Source: Rhizobium sp. P40RR-XXII
GTDB taxonomy: Bacteria; Pseudomonadota; Alphaproteobacteria; Rhizobiales; Rhizobiaceae
Assembly: GCF_012641405.1 (NCBI RefSeq)
Contig: NZ_JABAII010000005.1
Location: 310,001 to 374,000, forward strand
DNA: 64,000 nucleotides
Direction: 5' to 3'
Below the pieces are notes generated by a model, which saw nothing but the letters and a program-made list of their open reading frames with translations, was not told where the DNA came from and did no database searches. The translations under genes were made by a program, and so were the position numbers. Positions 1 through 7,907 of the stretch are shown piece by piece (positions within the stretch are counted from its first letter, which is position 1; each line of letters begins with the position of its first letter).

Positions 1-12
1 AGCGCATGCGAG

Positions 13-900
13 ATGGCAAAGACGCCCATTCAGGACGGCATCAAGACCTCGGTCGAACTGACGCATCCGGAGCGGGTCTATTGGCCCGACGACGAGGTCA
101 GCAAGCAGGATCTCCTTAATTACTACGCGCTGGCCTGGCGGCGCATGGCCCCTTTCGTCGTTGATCGCCCTCTGGCGCTGGTGCGCTGCCCTGACGGTAT
201 CGACGGGCCACGATTCTTCCAGAAACATGCCTGGAAAGGCATCAATCCGCATATCGAGGAGATTGCCGATCCCGAAGACAAGGACGCGGCAAAGCTTCTG
301 AAGATCGAAGATTTCGACGGCCTGGCTGCTCTCGTTCAATCGGCGGCACTTGAAATACACCCCTGGGGCACGACCACCGGCCATTGGGAAAAACCCGACA
401 TGATCATCATGGATCTCGATCCGGGCGAGGATGTCGCGTGGGGCAAGGTCACCATGGCGGCAAAGGAAATAAGGGAGCGCTTTTCCGCTCAGGGATTGAC
501 GTCGTTCGTCAAGACCTCAGGCGGCAAGGGCCTGCATGTCCTCGCGTCCCTCAAGCCGCAGGCAAACTGGCAGCAGGTCAAGGAAGCGGCCGAGACGATG
601 GCACATGCGATGAGCGCCGATAGCCCGGATGCATATTTGTCCGTCGCCAGCAAGGCGAAGCGAACCGGACATATCTTCGTCGATTATCTGCGTAACGGCC
701 GCGGCAATACCGCCGTTGCGCCCTATTCGACGCGTGCAAGAAAAGGGGCGGCGGTTTCGATGCCGATCGGCTGGGAGGAGTTGGACGGCAAGATCGGTCC
801 GGCTTCTTTCACCGTTGGCAACGCAGCCTCACGTTTGAGCCAATCGAACACCGACCCCTGGGCCGACTTTTTCACAGCAGCATCGCCGCTCAAAATCTGA
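13..900 (+). CDS. ligD: LigD-type DNA polymerase/primase domain of NHEJ (possibly truncated at the left edge)
   Basis: Archaeo-eukaryotic-primase-like polymerase domain of bacterial non-homologous end joining, which fills and extends ends held by Ku before ligation. Seen: the 'LTHPERVYWPDD' entry motif near residue 16, 'FFQKHAWKG', the metal-binding 'MDLDPGED' (about residue 133), 'KTSGGKGLHV' and the C-terminal 'DYLRNGRGNTAVAPYS'. About 295 aa matches a stand-alone LigD polymerase domain. The frame stays open to base 1 and no clear Shine-Dalgarno precedes the first ATG, so it may instead be the C-terminal domain of a larger LigD with ligase and phosphoesterase domains outside the window. The family call is firm; the start is uncertain. 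Confidence 0.85.
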   Translation: MAKTPIQDGIKTSVELTHPERVYWPDDEVSKQDLLNYYALAWRRMAPFVVDRPLALVRCPDGIDGPRFFQKHAWKGINPHIEEIADPEDKDAAKLLKIEDFDGLAALVQSAALEIHPWGTTTGHWEKPDMIIMDLDPGEDVAWGKVTMAAKEIRERFSAQGLTSFVKTSGGKGLHVLASLKPQANWQQVKEAAETMAHAMSADSPDAYLSVASKAKRTGHIFVDYLRNGRGNTAVAPYSTRARKGAAVSMPIGWEELDGKIGPASFTVGNAASRLSQSNTDPWADFFTAASPLKI

Positions 901-902
901 CG

Positions 903-1469
903 CTACATGAGAAACGGGATCAGTGCCGGCGTACTGGCCTTGTAATCGGCGTAAGCCGAACCGAAAGTCTCGCTCATCCAGCTTTCCTCGATCTGCATTC
1001 GGCGCAGCACGGCATAAAGCACCGCGACGATCGCAAAGGCAGCGGCAATATCGCCGCGTGCGATTGCCGAGCCGACAATGGCGAGCATCAGACCGGAATA
1101 GATCGGATGGCGGACAAGCGCATAGGGGCCGGAACGGATGAGCGCGTGATCCTCCTTCAGCGTAATCACGCCGCTCCAGTTGCGACCGATGTGGTAACGA
1201 GCCCATATAGCGAAGAGGAGGCCAGCGACCGTCAAAGCCGCACCGATCGCATAGAATGTCAGGTCCTGCGGGATGATGCGAAACCGTAAAGGCCCCAGCC
1301 ACGAAGGATTGGCCGCCAGAAGGAAAGCGCCGATCCAGATCGGCGCGGTATTGCCGAGCCGCGACAACGGGTCTTCCTGCCGCACGGTTTTCTTGGCGCC
1401 GAAGGACGCAAAGAGCCAGATCAGCAGCCAAATGATCCAGCACGCGGGAATGAATTGATAGAGGAGCAT
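903..1469 (-). CDS. Isoprenylcysteine carboxyl methyltransferase (ICMT/PEMT)-family membrane protein
   Basis: 188-aa polytopic membrane protein with about five hydrophobic segments and the ICMT/PEMT signature 'GPYALVRHPIYSG' followed by the 'EE...YADY' region that in this family binds S-adenosylmethionine. The substrate in bacteria is not deducible; proteins annotated this way are usually lipid or small-molecule methyltransferases. It starts 4 bases after the GST gene stop, so the two are almost certainly one transcript. It converges on the LigD domain gene with a 2-bp gap. Confidence 0.8.
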   Translation of the reverse strand: MLLYQFIPACWIIWLLIWLFASFGAKKTVRQEDPLSRLGNTAPIWIGAFLLAANPSWLGPLRFRIIPQDLTFYAIGAALTVAGLLFAIWARYHIGRNWSGVITLKEDHALIRSGPYALVRHPIYSGLMLAIVGSAIARGDIAAAFAIVAVLYAVLRRMQIEESWMSETFGSAYADYKASTPALIPFLM

Positions 1470-1472
1470 TGC

Positions 1473-2210
1473 TTACGCCACATCTTTATCCAGCTCCGGA
1501 TAATGCCGGAAAATGCCGTCCTCATTGAAGGGGATGCGGCGATCGGATTGAAGATAGCGAGCAATGTTGGGCAGTTTCGTGACAGCGGCATGCAGCGCCG
1601 CCAAATGCGGATAGCGGTGGCCGAGACGGGCGGTCGCGCGCGGGAAAGCATAGTGCAATCCCTCATAAATCTGGAACAGCGAGAGATCGACATAAGTCAG
1701 GCTGTTGCCGAAGATATGGCTCGGCCCAGCCGGATTTTGCTGCAGCACACGCTCGAAATATCCGAGGAATTTCGGAATACGATTGTCGATGAATTCGGCG
1801 GCGCGAGCCTTAGCCTCTTGCTTCTGATCTTCGTAATATTTCGAAACGGCGATGGGATGATGCGTATCATGGACCTCGGCGACGAGATCGGTGATCGTCA
1901 ATTGCAGGCCATTCAACACGTGGCGCTGTTCTTCGTCCTTTGGCGCAAGGCCAAGTTTCGGACCGAGATACATCAGGATATTCGCCACATGAGGAATGAT
2001 GACGTCGCCTTCCTTGAGAAACGGCGGCGCAAACGGAAGGTTAGGCCCTTCCCCATTTTCCATGATCGCCAGCATGGCCGGCATTCCCTGCCCCTTGCCG
2101 GCCGGGCCACGGCAGATATCGACATAGTGGGCACCGCCCTGCTCCAGTGCCAGCCGGACGAATTCGCCACGTCCCTGGATGCCGTCCCAATAGTAGAGTT
2201 CATAAGACAT
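1473..2210 (-). CDS. Glutathione S-transferase family protein
   Basis: 245 aa. Thioredoxin-fold N-terminal half ('YELYYWDGIQGRGEFVRLAL', an alpha/mu-like start with Tyr as likely catalytic residue) and an all-helical C-terminal half containing 'SLTYVDLSLFQIYEGL', the N-capping box region of GSTs. Expected to conjugate glutathione to electrophiles in the cytosol; the substrate is unknown. First gene of a two-gene unit with the downstream ICMT-like methyltransferase. Confidence 0.85.
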   Translation of the reverse strand: MSYELYYWDGIQGRGEFVRLALEQGGAHYVDICRGPAGKGQGMPAMLAIMENGEGPNLPFAPPFLKEGDVIIPHVANILMYLGPKLGLAPKDEEQRHVLNGLQLTITDLVAEVHDTHHPIAVSKYYEDQKQEAKARAAEFIDNRIPKFLGYFERVLQQNPAGPSHIFGNSLTYVDLSLFQIYEGLHYAFPRATARLGHRYPHLAALHAAVTKLPNIARYLQSDRRIPFNEDGIFRHYPELDKDVA

Positions 2211-2399
2211 TCGACTTTCCCTCCCGAGAATTGAAGACGGCGACTAGCGACGATCGGCGTAAAGCGCTGGTTAGCCTCACGCAGAAATCTAGCGTCGCCG
2301 TCTCGAAGCGGAAGGGGCGTTGACGATCGCGACCAGACAAAATGACGTTACATCACCGGCCTGACACGCCAACCATAGAATACATCCCTCACGCGCCGC

Positions 2400-2714
2400 C
2401 TATGAATGAGCTCGATGTTCATGACGTTTACGCGTCGCGGCCGCCTTCTTTGCGGAAGCCGAGCGCTCGGACGCTGGCCGTTTTGCGGCGGCGCGTCCGC
2501 CGATCTTGCCACCCTTCTCGGAAGATTCATGCCTTTCCGGGTGGCCGCGGCCCGAGCCGGATTTTTTGCCGCCGCCGCTTTCCTTGTTTACGGTCGCCCA
2601 GGCGCGCCGTTCGGCTTCTCCATGGGAAACGCCGCGGTCTTCATAGCCTTCCTCGATATGCTCGGCCTTGCGTTTCTGCTTGTCGCTATAGGCGGATTTG
2701 TCTCCTCGTGGCAT
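2400..2714 (-). CDS. Small basic KGG-type stress/'plasmid stabilization' protein
   Basis: 104 aa, strongly charged, no membrane segment. Begins 'MPRGDKSAYSDKQKRKAEHI', continues with 'AWATVNKESGGGKKSGSG' and ends in a Ser/Ala/Lys/Arg-rich tail. Proteins of this type are common in rhizobia under the label plasmid stabilization protein; the GGKK/SGGG segments resemble the KGG repeats of stress-induced disordered proteins. A GGAAC-N16-TGTT element 31 bases upstream of the ATG fits an EcfG general-stress promoter. The biochemical role is unknown; the label 'plasmid stabilization' is not supported by anything here. Confidence 0.75.
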   Translation of the reverse strand: MPRGDKSAYSDKQKRKAEHIEEGYEDRGVSHGEAERRAWATVNKESGGGKKSGSGRGHPERHESSEKGGKIGGRAAAKRPASERSASAKKAAATRKRHEHRAHS

Positions 2715-2744
2715 GGTCTTTCTCCTCGCTATGGAAGAAAGACC

Positions 2745-2769
2745 AACACGCCGTCACGGAAAAGGTTCC
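2745..2769 (-). promoter_or_regulatory. Candidate EcfG (general stress sigma) promoter
   Basis: On the minus strand GGAAC (2769-2765), 16-base spacer, TGTT (2748-2745). The rhizobial EcfG/RpoE consensus is GGAAC-N16/17-CGTT, so one base differs. It sits 31 bases before the start of the small basic stress protein and overlaps the 3' end of the preceding small membrane-protein gene, giving the downstream gene its own stress promoter. Confidence 0.45.
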
Positions 2770-2948
2770 GATACCTGGCCGGGAGAGTTGCGATTGGCCG
2801 ATAGCGGCCGCAAGCGTCGATCACGCTGCGGCCTCACACGACGCTTGGCTGAAGCCGGGAAAAACATACCGACGGAACGATCGATAATCAGGATGAGGAC
2901 CAACGCCGCCAGAAGATAGATCGCCGCAAGCACGAGAAGGGACATCAC
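2754..2948 (-). CDS. Small single-span membrane protein, unknown function
   Basis: 64 aa from GTG at 2948 (or 63 from ATG at 2945). Hydrophobic segment at residues 3-22 ('LLVLAAIYLLAALVLILI') followed by a basic, Arg-rich cytoplasmic tail. A near-perfect Shine-Dalgarno GGAGGTGAT precedes the GTG by 7 bases and the ATG by 10. The upstream 33-codon frame ends in TGATG overlapping this start, so the two look translationally coupled. No family recognised; the strong ribosome site is the main support. Confidence 0.5.
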   Translation of the reverse strand: MMSLLVLAAIYLLAALVLILIIDRSVGMFFPASAKRRVRPQRDRRLRPLSANRNSPGQVSEPFP

Positions 2949-3046
2949 GTCATCACCTCCACGCTGCCGACAAAATGCAAAAGACAGCGCGCCGCGACGA
3001 TCGTCGTGACAGTCATTTGCAGGTCATCAATGTGGCTGCGGCTCAT
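2945..3046 (-). CDS. 33-aa leader-like peptide coupled to the small membrane protein
   Basis: Thirty-three codons from ATG at 3046, preceded by AAGGGAG eight bases upstream. The peptide begins MSRSHIDDLQMTV, has a mildly hydrophobic middle and ends in ...VEVMT. Its TGA overlaps the start of the downstream membrane protein as TGATG, a typical coupled junction. Two well-placed ribosome sites in a row support a small two-gene unit; no homologue is recognised. Confidence 0.4.
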   Translation of the reverse strand: MSRSHIDDLQMTVTTIVAARCLLHFVGSVEVMT

Positions 3047-3233
3047 TGCGTGGCTCCCTTCTCACTCAATAGCACCGGTGTGTGACAACTATTTCGCGAT
3101 CGGGACCTAAATTACCGAAATTATTGCGAATATTTCTCCCGCCGCAGCTCAAAAAAGAGAGGCGGCTCGATGTCTCCCATCGAACTGCCCCGTCTCCGCT
3201 CTAAACTCGTCTCCGCTCTAAAACTGGCGCGTC

Positions 3234-3494
3234 CTACGCCTTTGCGGCTTTCTTCGATACCTTCTTTACCGCCGGTTTGGCGATCACCTCTGCGGCGGCC
3301 ACGGTGACCGCCGGCTTACGTTTGGTCTTGAGTTTGGCCTCGCCTGCAACGGCCATCGTGACACTTTTATCGAGTGCGATGCGCTCACCGCTCGCCCGTT
3401 CCCAGTGCTCGACATCGCGCCCGAAGGGATGACCCTCCTCTTCCCAAATGGCATATGCGCGCTTCTTGATCCATTCGTCCCGAGATTCCAACAT
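3234..3494 (-). CDS. DUF2934-domain protein
   Basis: 86 aa from the ATG at 3494, chosen because GGAG lies 8 bases upstream and because the DUF2934 domain starts directly after it: 'WIKKRAYAIWEEEGHPFGRD' then 'VEHWERA'. The C-terminal half is Lys/Ala/Val-rich with 'KKVSKKAAKA' at the end, a histone-tail-like composition. DUF2934 proteins are small and common in rhizobia; the function is unknown. The frame runs open upstream to 3656 but that extension has no family resemblance. Confidence 0.7.
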   Translation of the reverse strand: MLESRDEWIKKRAYAIWEEEGHPFGRDVEHWERASGERIALDKSVTMAVAGEAKLKTKRKPAVTVAAAEVIAKPAVKKVSKKAAKA

Positions 3495-3843
3495 CTGCTG
3501 TTCTCCGTTCGCATCATTGAACATGGTTTGATGAACAATGCCCGTTCTTGAAACGCGGGCTTTCACGCCTCCCCCGAGCAGCCAAGACGCCATGACTTTA
3601 AAATGCCAGGGCTCGTTTTCTTCGGTCTCGGCTCTCGAACCGCAGTGGCGCTTCAAACAAGAAACAAGGTTACCGTTGGGGGACGGTAGCGAAGCGGCCG
3701 AAGCACCCTAAGTATGAAGGCGGCAACAACGGTCTTCAATTAAAAATATCTAATAGGATGAGTTTTCGCACCGATATCAACGACATGTCCGTGATCGCAA
3801 ATCGGCTCATTGCAGCTTTTGCGGGCAAAGATATACTCGCGCC
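3495..3843. other. Intergenic region without a recognisable gene
   Basis: About 350 bases between the DUF2934 gene (leftward) and the cardiolipin synthase-like gene (rightward). Short open frames here show no family resemblance or good ribosome sites. It should hold two divergent promoters; none was convincingly identified. Confidence 0.5.
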
Positions 3844-5307
3844 ATGATCGACCTGGTGGATGCCCATTGGGGCCAAGTTCTCGCTGTCCTGTCCATCGCG
3901 TTGGGGGCAGCCGCCGCGATCCATGCGGCAATGACCAAAGAAGATGTTCGCGCGGCGATCGGCTGGGTCGGTGTCGTCATCCTGTCGCCCATCATCGGCG
4001 CCGGGCTCTATGCCTTCGCGGGCATCAATCGCATCCGCCGGGCCTCACTCAGTTCACAGCGAGACGCGCTCTTCCGCAAGGATGCGAATGGAGAACTCTC
4101 CAGCTTCGATGCCAATGACGACCAGGTGCGGCGGCTTTTCGGCGAGCGTTTCGGCTCGATGAAAACGCTCGGCGACCGCGTCGTCCGCTATACGATGAGC
4201 ACCGGCAACACGATCGAAATGCTGACCAGCGGCGACGCCGCCTATGCGGCGATGAAAGCCGCAATAGATGGCGCCGAACGCAGCATCCTGATGGAAACCT
4301 ATATTTTCGATCGCGACCCGATCGGCCTGCGCATCGCCGACGCCCTGATCGCCGCCGCTAAACGCGGCGTCGGCGTGCGCGTGCTGATCGATGCCGTCGG
4401 TGCCCGCTACTCCGTGCCGAGCATCATGGGCTATCTTAGAGAGGGCGGCGTTGAGGTCGACGTGTTCAACGGCAACGTCATCATCGGCCTCAGACTGCCC
4501 TATGCCAATCTGCGCACCCACCGCAAGATCCTCAGCATCGACGGACGGATCGCCTTTACCGGCGGCATGAATATCCGCCAGGGATTCACGCGGGAATTCG
4601 CCCATGACCATTGCGCCCGCGACATGCATTTTTGCGTGACGGGTCCTGCCGTTGCCGATCTCTTCAACACCGCCGCCGAGGACTGGCGCTTTACGACCGG
4701 CGAGGTCCTCAGCGGAAACGAATGGCGGATTGCGGCGCCCTCCAATGAGCCGGGAGCGCCGGTCTTCATGCGGGTGGTCGCTTCCGGTCCCGACCGCAGC
4801 ATCGAGACCAACCACAAGATGCTCATCGGCGCCTTGTCGGTGGCGCATAAATCGATCCGCGTCATGTCGCCCTATTTCCTGCCGGATCGCGAGCTGATCA
4901 GCGCACTGGTCACGGCAGCCCGGCGCGGTGTCGAGGTCGACATCGTCGTGCCGACCGCCAACAATCTCGTGCTTGTCGACCGCGCCATGACGGCGCAGTT
5001 CGACCAGATGCTGAAGAATTATTGCCGCATCTGGCGTGCCGAAGGCCCGTTCAATCATTCGAAGCTGCTGGCGATCGATGGAATCTGGGCCTATGTCGGC
5101 TCCTCCAATCTCGATCCCCGCTCCCTGCGGCTCAATTTCGAGGTGGATCTGGAAGTGCTCGATCGCGGTTTTGCCGAAACGATCGATGCCCATATCGGCG
5201 CAATCCTGGAAACGGCCCATCCGGTCGATCTCGAAAAACTGCGGGCACGGCCCTTTGTCGTCAGGCTCATCGAGAAGGTCCTCTGGCTCGGCTCACCCTA
5301 TCTCTGA
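3844..5307 (+). CDS. cls: Cardiolipin synthase-like phospholipase D superfamily protein
   Basis: 487 aa with two N-terminal hydrophobic segments (about residues 10-30 and 37-58) and two PLD/HKD motifs: 'THRKILSIDGRIAFTGGMN' (about residue 225) and 'NHSKLLAIDGIWAYVGSSN' (about residue 403). This layout is that of bacterial Cls, which condenses two phosphatidylglycerols (or PG and PE) to cardiolipin at the inner membrane. The downstream nuclease-fold gene is 124 bases away on the same strand, a recurrent pairing in rhizobia. A broader PLD transphosphatidylase role cannot be excluded. Confidence 0.85.
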   Translation: MIDLVDAHWGQVLAVLSIALGAAAAIHAAMTKEDVRAAIGWVGVVILSPIIGAGLYAFAGINRIRRASLSSQRDALFRKDANGELSSFDANDDQVRRLFGERFGSMKTLGDRVVRYTMSTGNTIEMLTSGDAAYAAMKAAIDGAERSILMETYIFDRDPIGLRIADALIAAAKRGVGVRVLIDAVGARYSVPSIMGYLREGGVEVDVFNGNVIIGLRLPYANLRTHRKILSIDGRIAFTGGMNIRQGFTREFAHDHCARDMHFCVTGPAVADLFNTAAEDWRFTTGEVLSGNEWRIAAPSNEPGAPVFMRVVASGPDRSIETNHKMLIGALSVAHKSIRVMSPYFLPDRELISALVTAARRGVEVDIVVPTANNLVLVDRAMTAQFDQMLKNYCRIWRAEGPFNHSKLLAIDGIWAYVGSSNLDPRSLRLNFEVDLEVLDRGFAETIDAHIGAILETAHPVDLEKLRARPFVVRLIEKVLWLGSPYL

Positions 5308-5431
5308 CGGACGAGCCCCATGGACAATCTGCCCCTGTCGCAACCTTTTTACATGACAAGGCCAATCGTCGCTTCTTATAATCCCTTGCATGTGCCCGAC
5401 ATGGTCTGATCAAGGAACGGTCGACGGATAG

Positions 5432-6271
5432 ATGAAAAAGAAGAAAGAAAGTCTCCGTGCGAGTATTCTGGAAAGCCTGAAGAGCCGAAACAAATCGCGC
5501 CTCAAGCCGGCCGGCAAACCGGATCGCCCTCAGGGCACGTTGATCGCTTCCTACAATGTCCATAAATGCGTCGGCGCCGACCGGCGGTTCGATCCGGAAC
5601 GGACCAGCCGGGTCATCTATGAGATCAATGCCGACGTCATCGGCCTGCAGGAAGCCGATACGCGTTTCGGCGAACGCACTGGCATCCTCGATCTGCGCCG
5701 GCTGGAGCGCGAGACAGGGCTTATCCCCGTGCCCGTTGCCGGCGTTGCCAAGGCACATGGCTGGCATGGCAATGTCGTTCTTTTCAAGCAGGGCACGGTG
5801 CGTGACGTGCACCAGATAAGCCTGCCGGGACTGGAGCCGCGCGGCGCTCTGATCGCCGAACTGGAACTGGCGCGCGGCGGCAGCCTCAGGATCATCGCCG
5901 CACATCTCGGCCTTCTGCACCGATCGCGTGCCCAGCAGACCCGCCTGATCGTCGACCTGATGAGCGACGGCGGCGAAGTGCCGACCATCCTGCTCGGCGA
6001 CCTCAACGAGTGGCGGCTGGGCGACCGCTCATCGCTCAATACCTTCCAGGCCGCCTTCGGCCCGCTTCCCCCCGCTGTTCCGAGCTTTCCCTCAACGCTG
6101 CCGCTTTTGGCGCTCGATCGCATCATGGCAAACCGTCGCGGCATGATCTCCGCGGTCGAGGTGCATGACTCACCGCTCGCGCGCGTGGCTTCCGATCACT
6201 TGCCCATTAAGGCCATCGTCAGCCTGGAAACACTGGAGAGCGAAGCCGACGCACGGTCGCAGACTGCCTAA
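5432..6271 (+). CDS. Endonuclease/exonuclease/phosphatase (EEP) family protein
   Basis: 279 aa. EEP-fold landmarks in order: 'IASYNVHKCVGAD' (Asn metal ligand), 'VIGLQEADTRFG' (Glu metal ligand), 'IIAAHLGLLHRSR', 'LLGDLNEWRLGD' (Asp/Asn pair) and 'ASDHLPIKA' (catalytic His). Such enzymes cleave phosphodiesters in DNA, inositol phosphates or lipid head groups. Lying directly behind a cls-like gene, a lipid-linked role is plausible but unproven. The basic N-terminal 40 residues look disordered. Confidence 0.8.
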   Translation: MKKKKESLRASILESLKSRNKSRLKPAGKPDRPQGTLIASYNVHKCVGADRRFDPERTSRVIYEINADVIGLQEADTRFGERTGILDLRRLERETGLIPVPVAGVAKAHGWHGNVVLFKQGTVRDVHQISLPGLEPRGALIAELELARGGSLRIIAAHLGLLHRSRAQQTRLIVDLMSDGGEVPTILLGDLNEWRLGDRSSLNTFQAAFGPLPPAVPSFPSTLPLLALDRIMANRRGMISAVEVHDSPLARVASDHLPIKAIVSLETLESEADARSQTA

Positions 6272-6288
6272 GGCATGTCGCGCGAAAA

Positions 6289-6311
6289 TGCGGAATTAGG
6301 TAGCAAATGCC
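6289..6311 (+). repeat. 23-bp inverted repeat, left copy, flanking the AAA_14 ATPase gene
   Basis: TGCGGAATTAGG-TAGCAAATGCC reads inward towards the ATPase gene. The reverse complement of 7885-7907 matches it at 22 of 23 positions. The two copies enclose about 1.6 kb with one gene. Sequence similarity stops outside the 23 bp. It could be the end of a small mobile unit or two copies of a dispersed repeat that happen to face each other. Confidence 0.7.
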
Positions 6312-6333
6312 AAAACCGGGCCGCCCACTGAGG

Positions 6334-7617
6334 CTAACTGTCTTTGAATGACCAAAATATCGACAGAGGGAGCGCAAATATGTTTTCGCCGAAACTGAGT
6401 ACGCGCTCTCCCATATAAATGAGGATGCCGACGAAGGGACGGTTCATACCGGGGCCTTCATCTCGAAACCATCGCAGATGTTGAAAATCCTTTGCTTCAA
6501 CCGCGGTCGACGTCTTCATCTCGAAGCCAACAATCGTTCTGTCTGACTCAGCAAGGATGTCTATCTCGCGTCCTCGTTGATGCCTCCAATGATAAAGTCG
6601 CCACTGGCGCATCTGATAGGGGAGGGATTTCCACATTTCATTGAAAACGAAATTTTCGAACAGGCTGCCAAGCGCTGTGGGATTCGCGCCAATATTGAAG
6701 CTCTGGGTGTTCATACTCCTCAAAGCCGCGACGATACCGGTATCCACAAGATGGATTTTTGGGTGGCGTATGTCGCGCCCGGATTCTCCAGAGGTCCACG
6801 CAGGCAATCGTTGCAGTAGAGATAGCTTGGTTAGAATATCGAGGTAGGTCTCGGTGGTATTCCGTTGTAAACTGATGTTCGAACATAGTTCGTCTATATT
6901 AAGCTCGTTTCCGACGCGCGTAGCTAGTTGATCGATCATTCGCCTCATGGCGTCCGATTTTCTTATTTTTAAGACGTGTGCAACGTCGCGTTCCACTACA
7001 CTGTCAACGTAGCCTGTGTATCGATTTTGCCTCCAGCGTTCTTCCAGAGTTCGTATCTCTGGGAAACCGCCAGCGACTATCAAGTCGATGTATTGTGCCC
7101 GGGACAAAATTTCTGCTTTAGGCAGGTCTAGCGGATCGGGACGGCTATTCCTCGATGCCCAATCGAGAATTTTCGCAGGCCCCATGCGCTTTGTTTCGGC
7201 GACACTCATTGGAAGCATCGTCATTGTATGGACCCGACCTGCCAACGAGTCCGCCACGTGCGCGGAAATGAAAACGTTGGATGAGCCTGTCAGGACGAAC
7301 TGACCCATTGCTCGGCTTTCGTCCACGATTCTCTTCAACGCCAAAGCTAATTTCGTTGATCGTTGGGCTTCGTCGATAATGAGGGGTCCTGCTTTCGTCT
7401 CACCCAGCAGGGCATCCAGCTGTCCTTTTGGATCAGCCTCAATAGCTGCAAGCACACCCTCGTCATCTAAGGTGATGAATTTTCCAACGTTCAATAGATC
7501 GCGTACCAGCGTCGTTTTCCCGACCTGCCTCGGTCCAATAATGTTAACCACTCGTGCTGATGTAAGTGCGGCCTTTAGTTGTGGCTGCAGATGACGCGGG
7601 AGGAGACTCTCGTCCAT
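6334..7617 (-). CDS. AAA_14 / DUF4143 ATPase
   Basis: 427 aa from ATG 7617 (a GTG at 7626 is an alternative). Walker A 'GPRQVGKT' at residues 28-35, Walker B 'GPLIIDEAQR' about residue 83, sensor-like 'FVLTGSSN', then the DUF4143 C-terminal domain with 'LVDTGIVAALR', 'GSLFENFVFNE' and the nuclease-like 'GREIDILAESD..GFEMK'. Members are common, patchily distributed and often linked to mobile DNA; the biological role is unknown. Codon choice is visibly more AT-rich than in the neighbours and the gene is bracketed by a 23-bp inverted repeat, both suggesting acquisition by transfer. Confidence 0.85.
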   Translation of the reverse strand: MDESLLPRHLQPQLKAALTSARVVNIIGPRQVGKTTLVRDLLNVGKFITLDDEGVLAAIEADPKGQLDALLGETKAGPLIIDEAQRSTKLALALKRIVDESRAMGQFVLTGSSNVFISAHVADSLAGRVHTMTMLPMSVAETKRMGPAKILDWASRNSRPDPLDLPKAEILSRAQYIDLIVAGGFPEIRTLEERWRQNRYTGYVDSVVERDVAHVLKIRKSDAMRRMIDQLATRVGNELNIDELCSNISLQRNTTETYLDILTKLSLLQRLPAWTSGESGRDIRHPKIHLVDTGIVAALRSMNTQSFNIGANPTALGSLFENFVFNEMWKSLPYQMRQWRLYHWRHQRGREIDILAESDRTIVGFEMKTSTAVEAKDFQHLRWFRDEGPGMNRPFVGILIYMGERVLSFGENIFALPLSIFWSFKDS

Positions 7618-7651
7618 AATGATCACTTCATTTTCTTAGGAAAGCGATATG

Positions 7652-7742
7652 GGGGAAGTCGTAATAGAGATGCGGGGAAAGTGTCAATAGAATATGGGGG
7701 AAACCGTTAATAACGTTCCGGTGAAACCGTCAGTACGCATTG
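7652..7742 (+). repeat. Four degenerate tandem repeats of about 23 bp
   Basis: GGGGAA-like unit starts at 7652, 7674, 7697 and 7720 (spacing 22, 23, 23). Each unit reads roughly GGGGAAAccGTcAaTA. Arrays of this kind occur at the ends of some insertion sequences (for example the multiple terminal repeats of IS21-family elements), so this may be a remnant element end; no transposase gene is present. Confidence 0.45.
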
Positions 7743-7838
7743 GAGAAATTAACGAAGCCCAAATCGGTCACCGCAGGTATCGCTGCTTCTTTGGCATCGA
7801 AAAAATGACGAGCGATCTTCGCCACATCTCAATCTCTG

Positions 7839-7864
7839 TACCTACTTTTCTTATAAAGTAGGTA
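7839..7864. promoter_or_regulatory. Perfect 10-bp inverted repeat, possible operator
   Basis: TACCTACTTT (7839-7848), loop TCTTAT, AAAGTAGGTA (7855-7864). The sequence is like operators proposed for HxlR-type regulators (inference). On the minus strand it lies just ahead of a 31-codon open frame (7825-7730, GTG start) encoding '...FFDAKEAAIPAVTDLG...', which may be the remnant of a regulated gene. No intact target or regulator is nearby. Confidence 0.4.
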
Positions 7865-7884
7865 ATGGGGCGACGAAATATTGT

Positions 7885-7907
7885 GGCATTTGCTACTTAA
7901 TTCCGCA
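7885..7907 (-). repeat. 23-bp inverted repeat, right copy
   Basis: GGCATTTGCTAC-TTAATTCCGCA, the inverted partner of 6289-6311 with a single mismatch. It abuts the RIME-like repeat that starts at 7905. Confidence 0.7.

Noticed and set aside
3736..3931. Two short minus-strand frames between the DUF2934 and cls-like genes
   Set aside because: They overlap the cls start, have no ribosome site and no resemblance to known proteins.
4054..5220. Long open frame antisense to the cls-like gene
   Set aside because: Composition and lack of motifs show it is the complement of a real gene; high-GC DNA opens such frames on the opposite strand.
7652..7742. The tandem repeats as a CRISPR array
   Set aside because: Units are only 22-23 bp including any spacer, are degenerate, and no cas genes are present.
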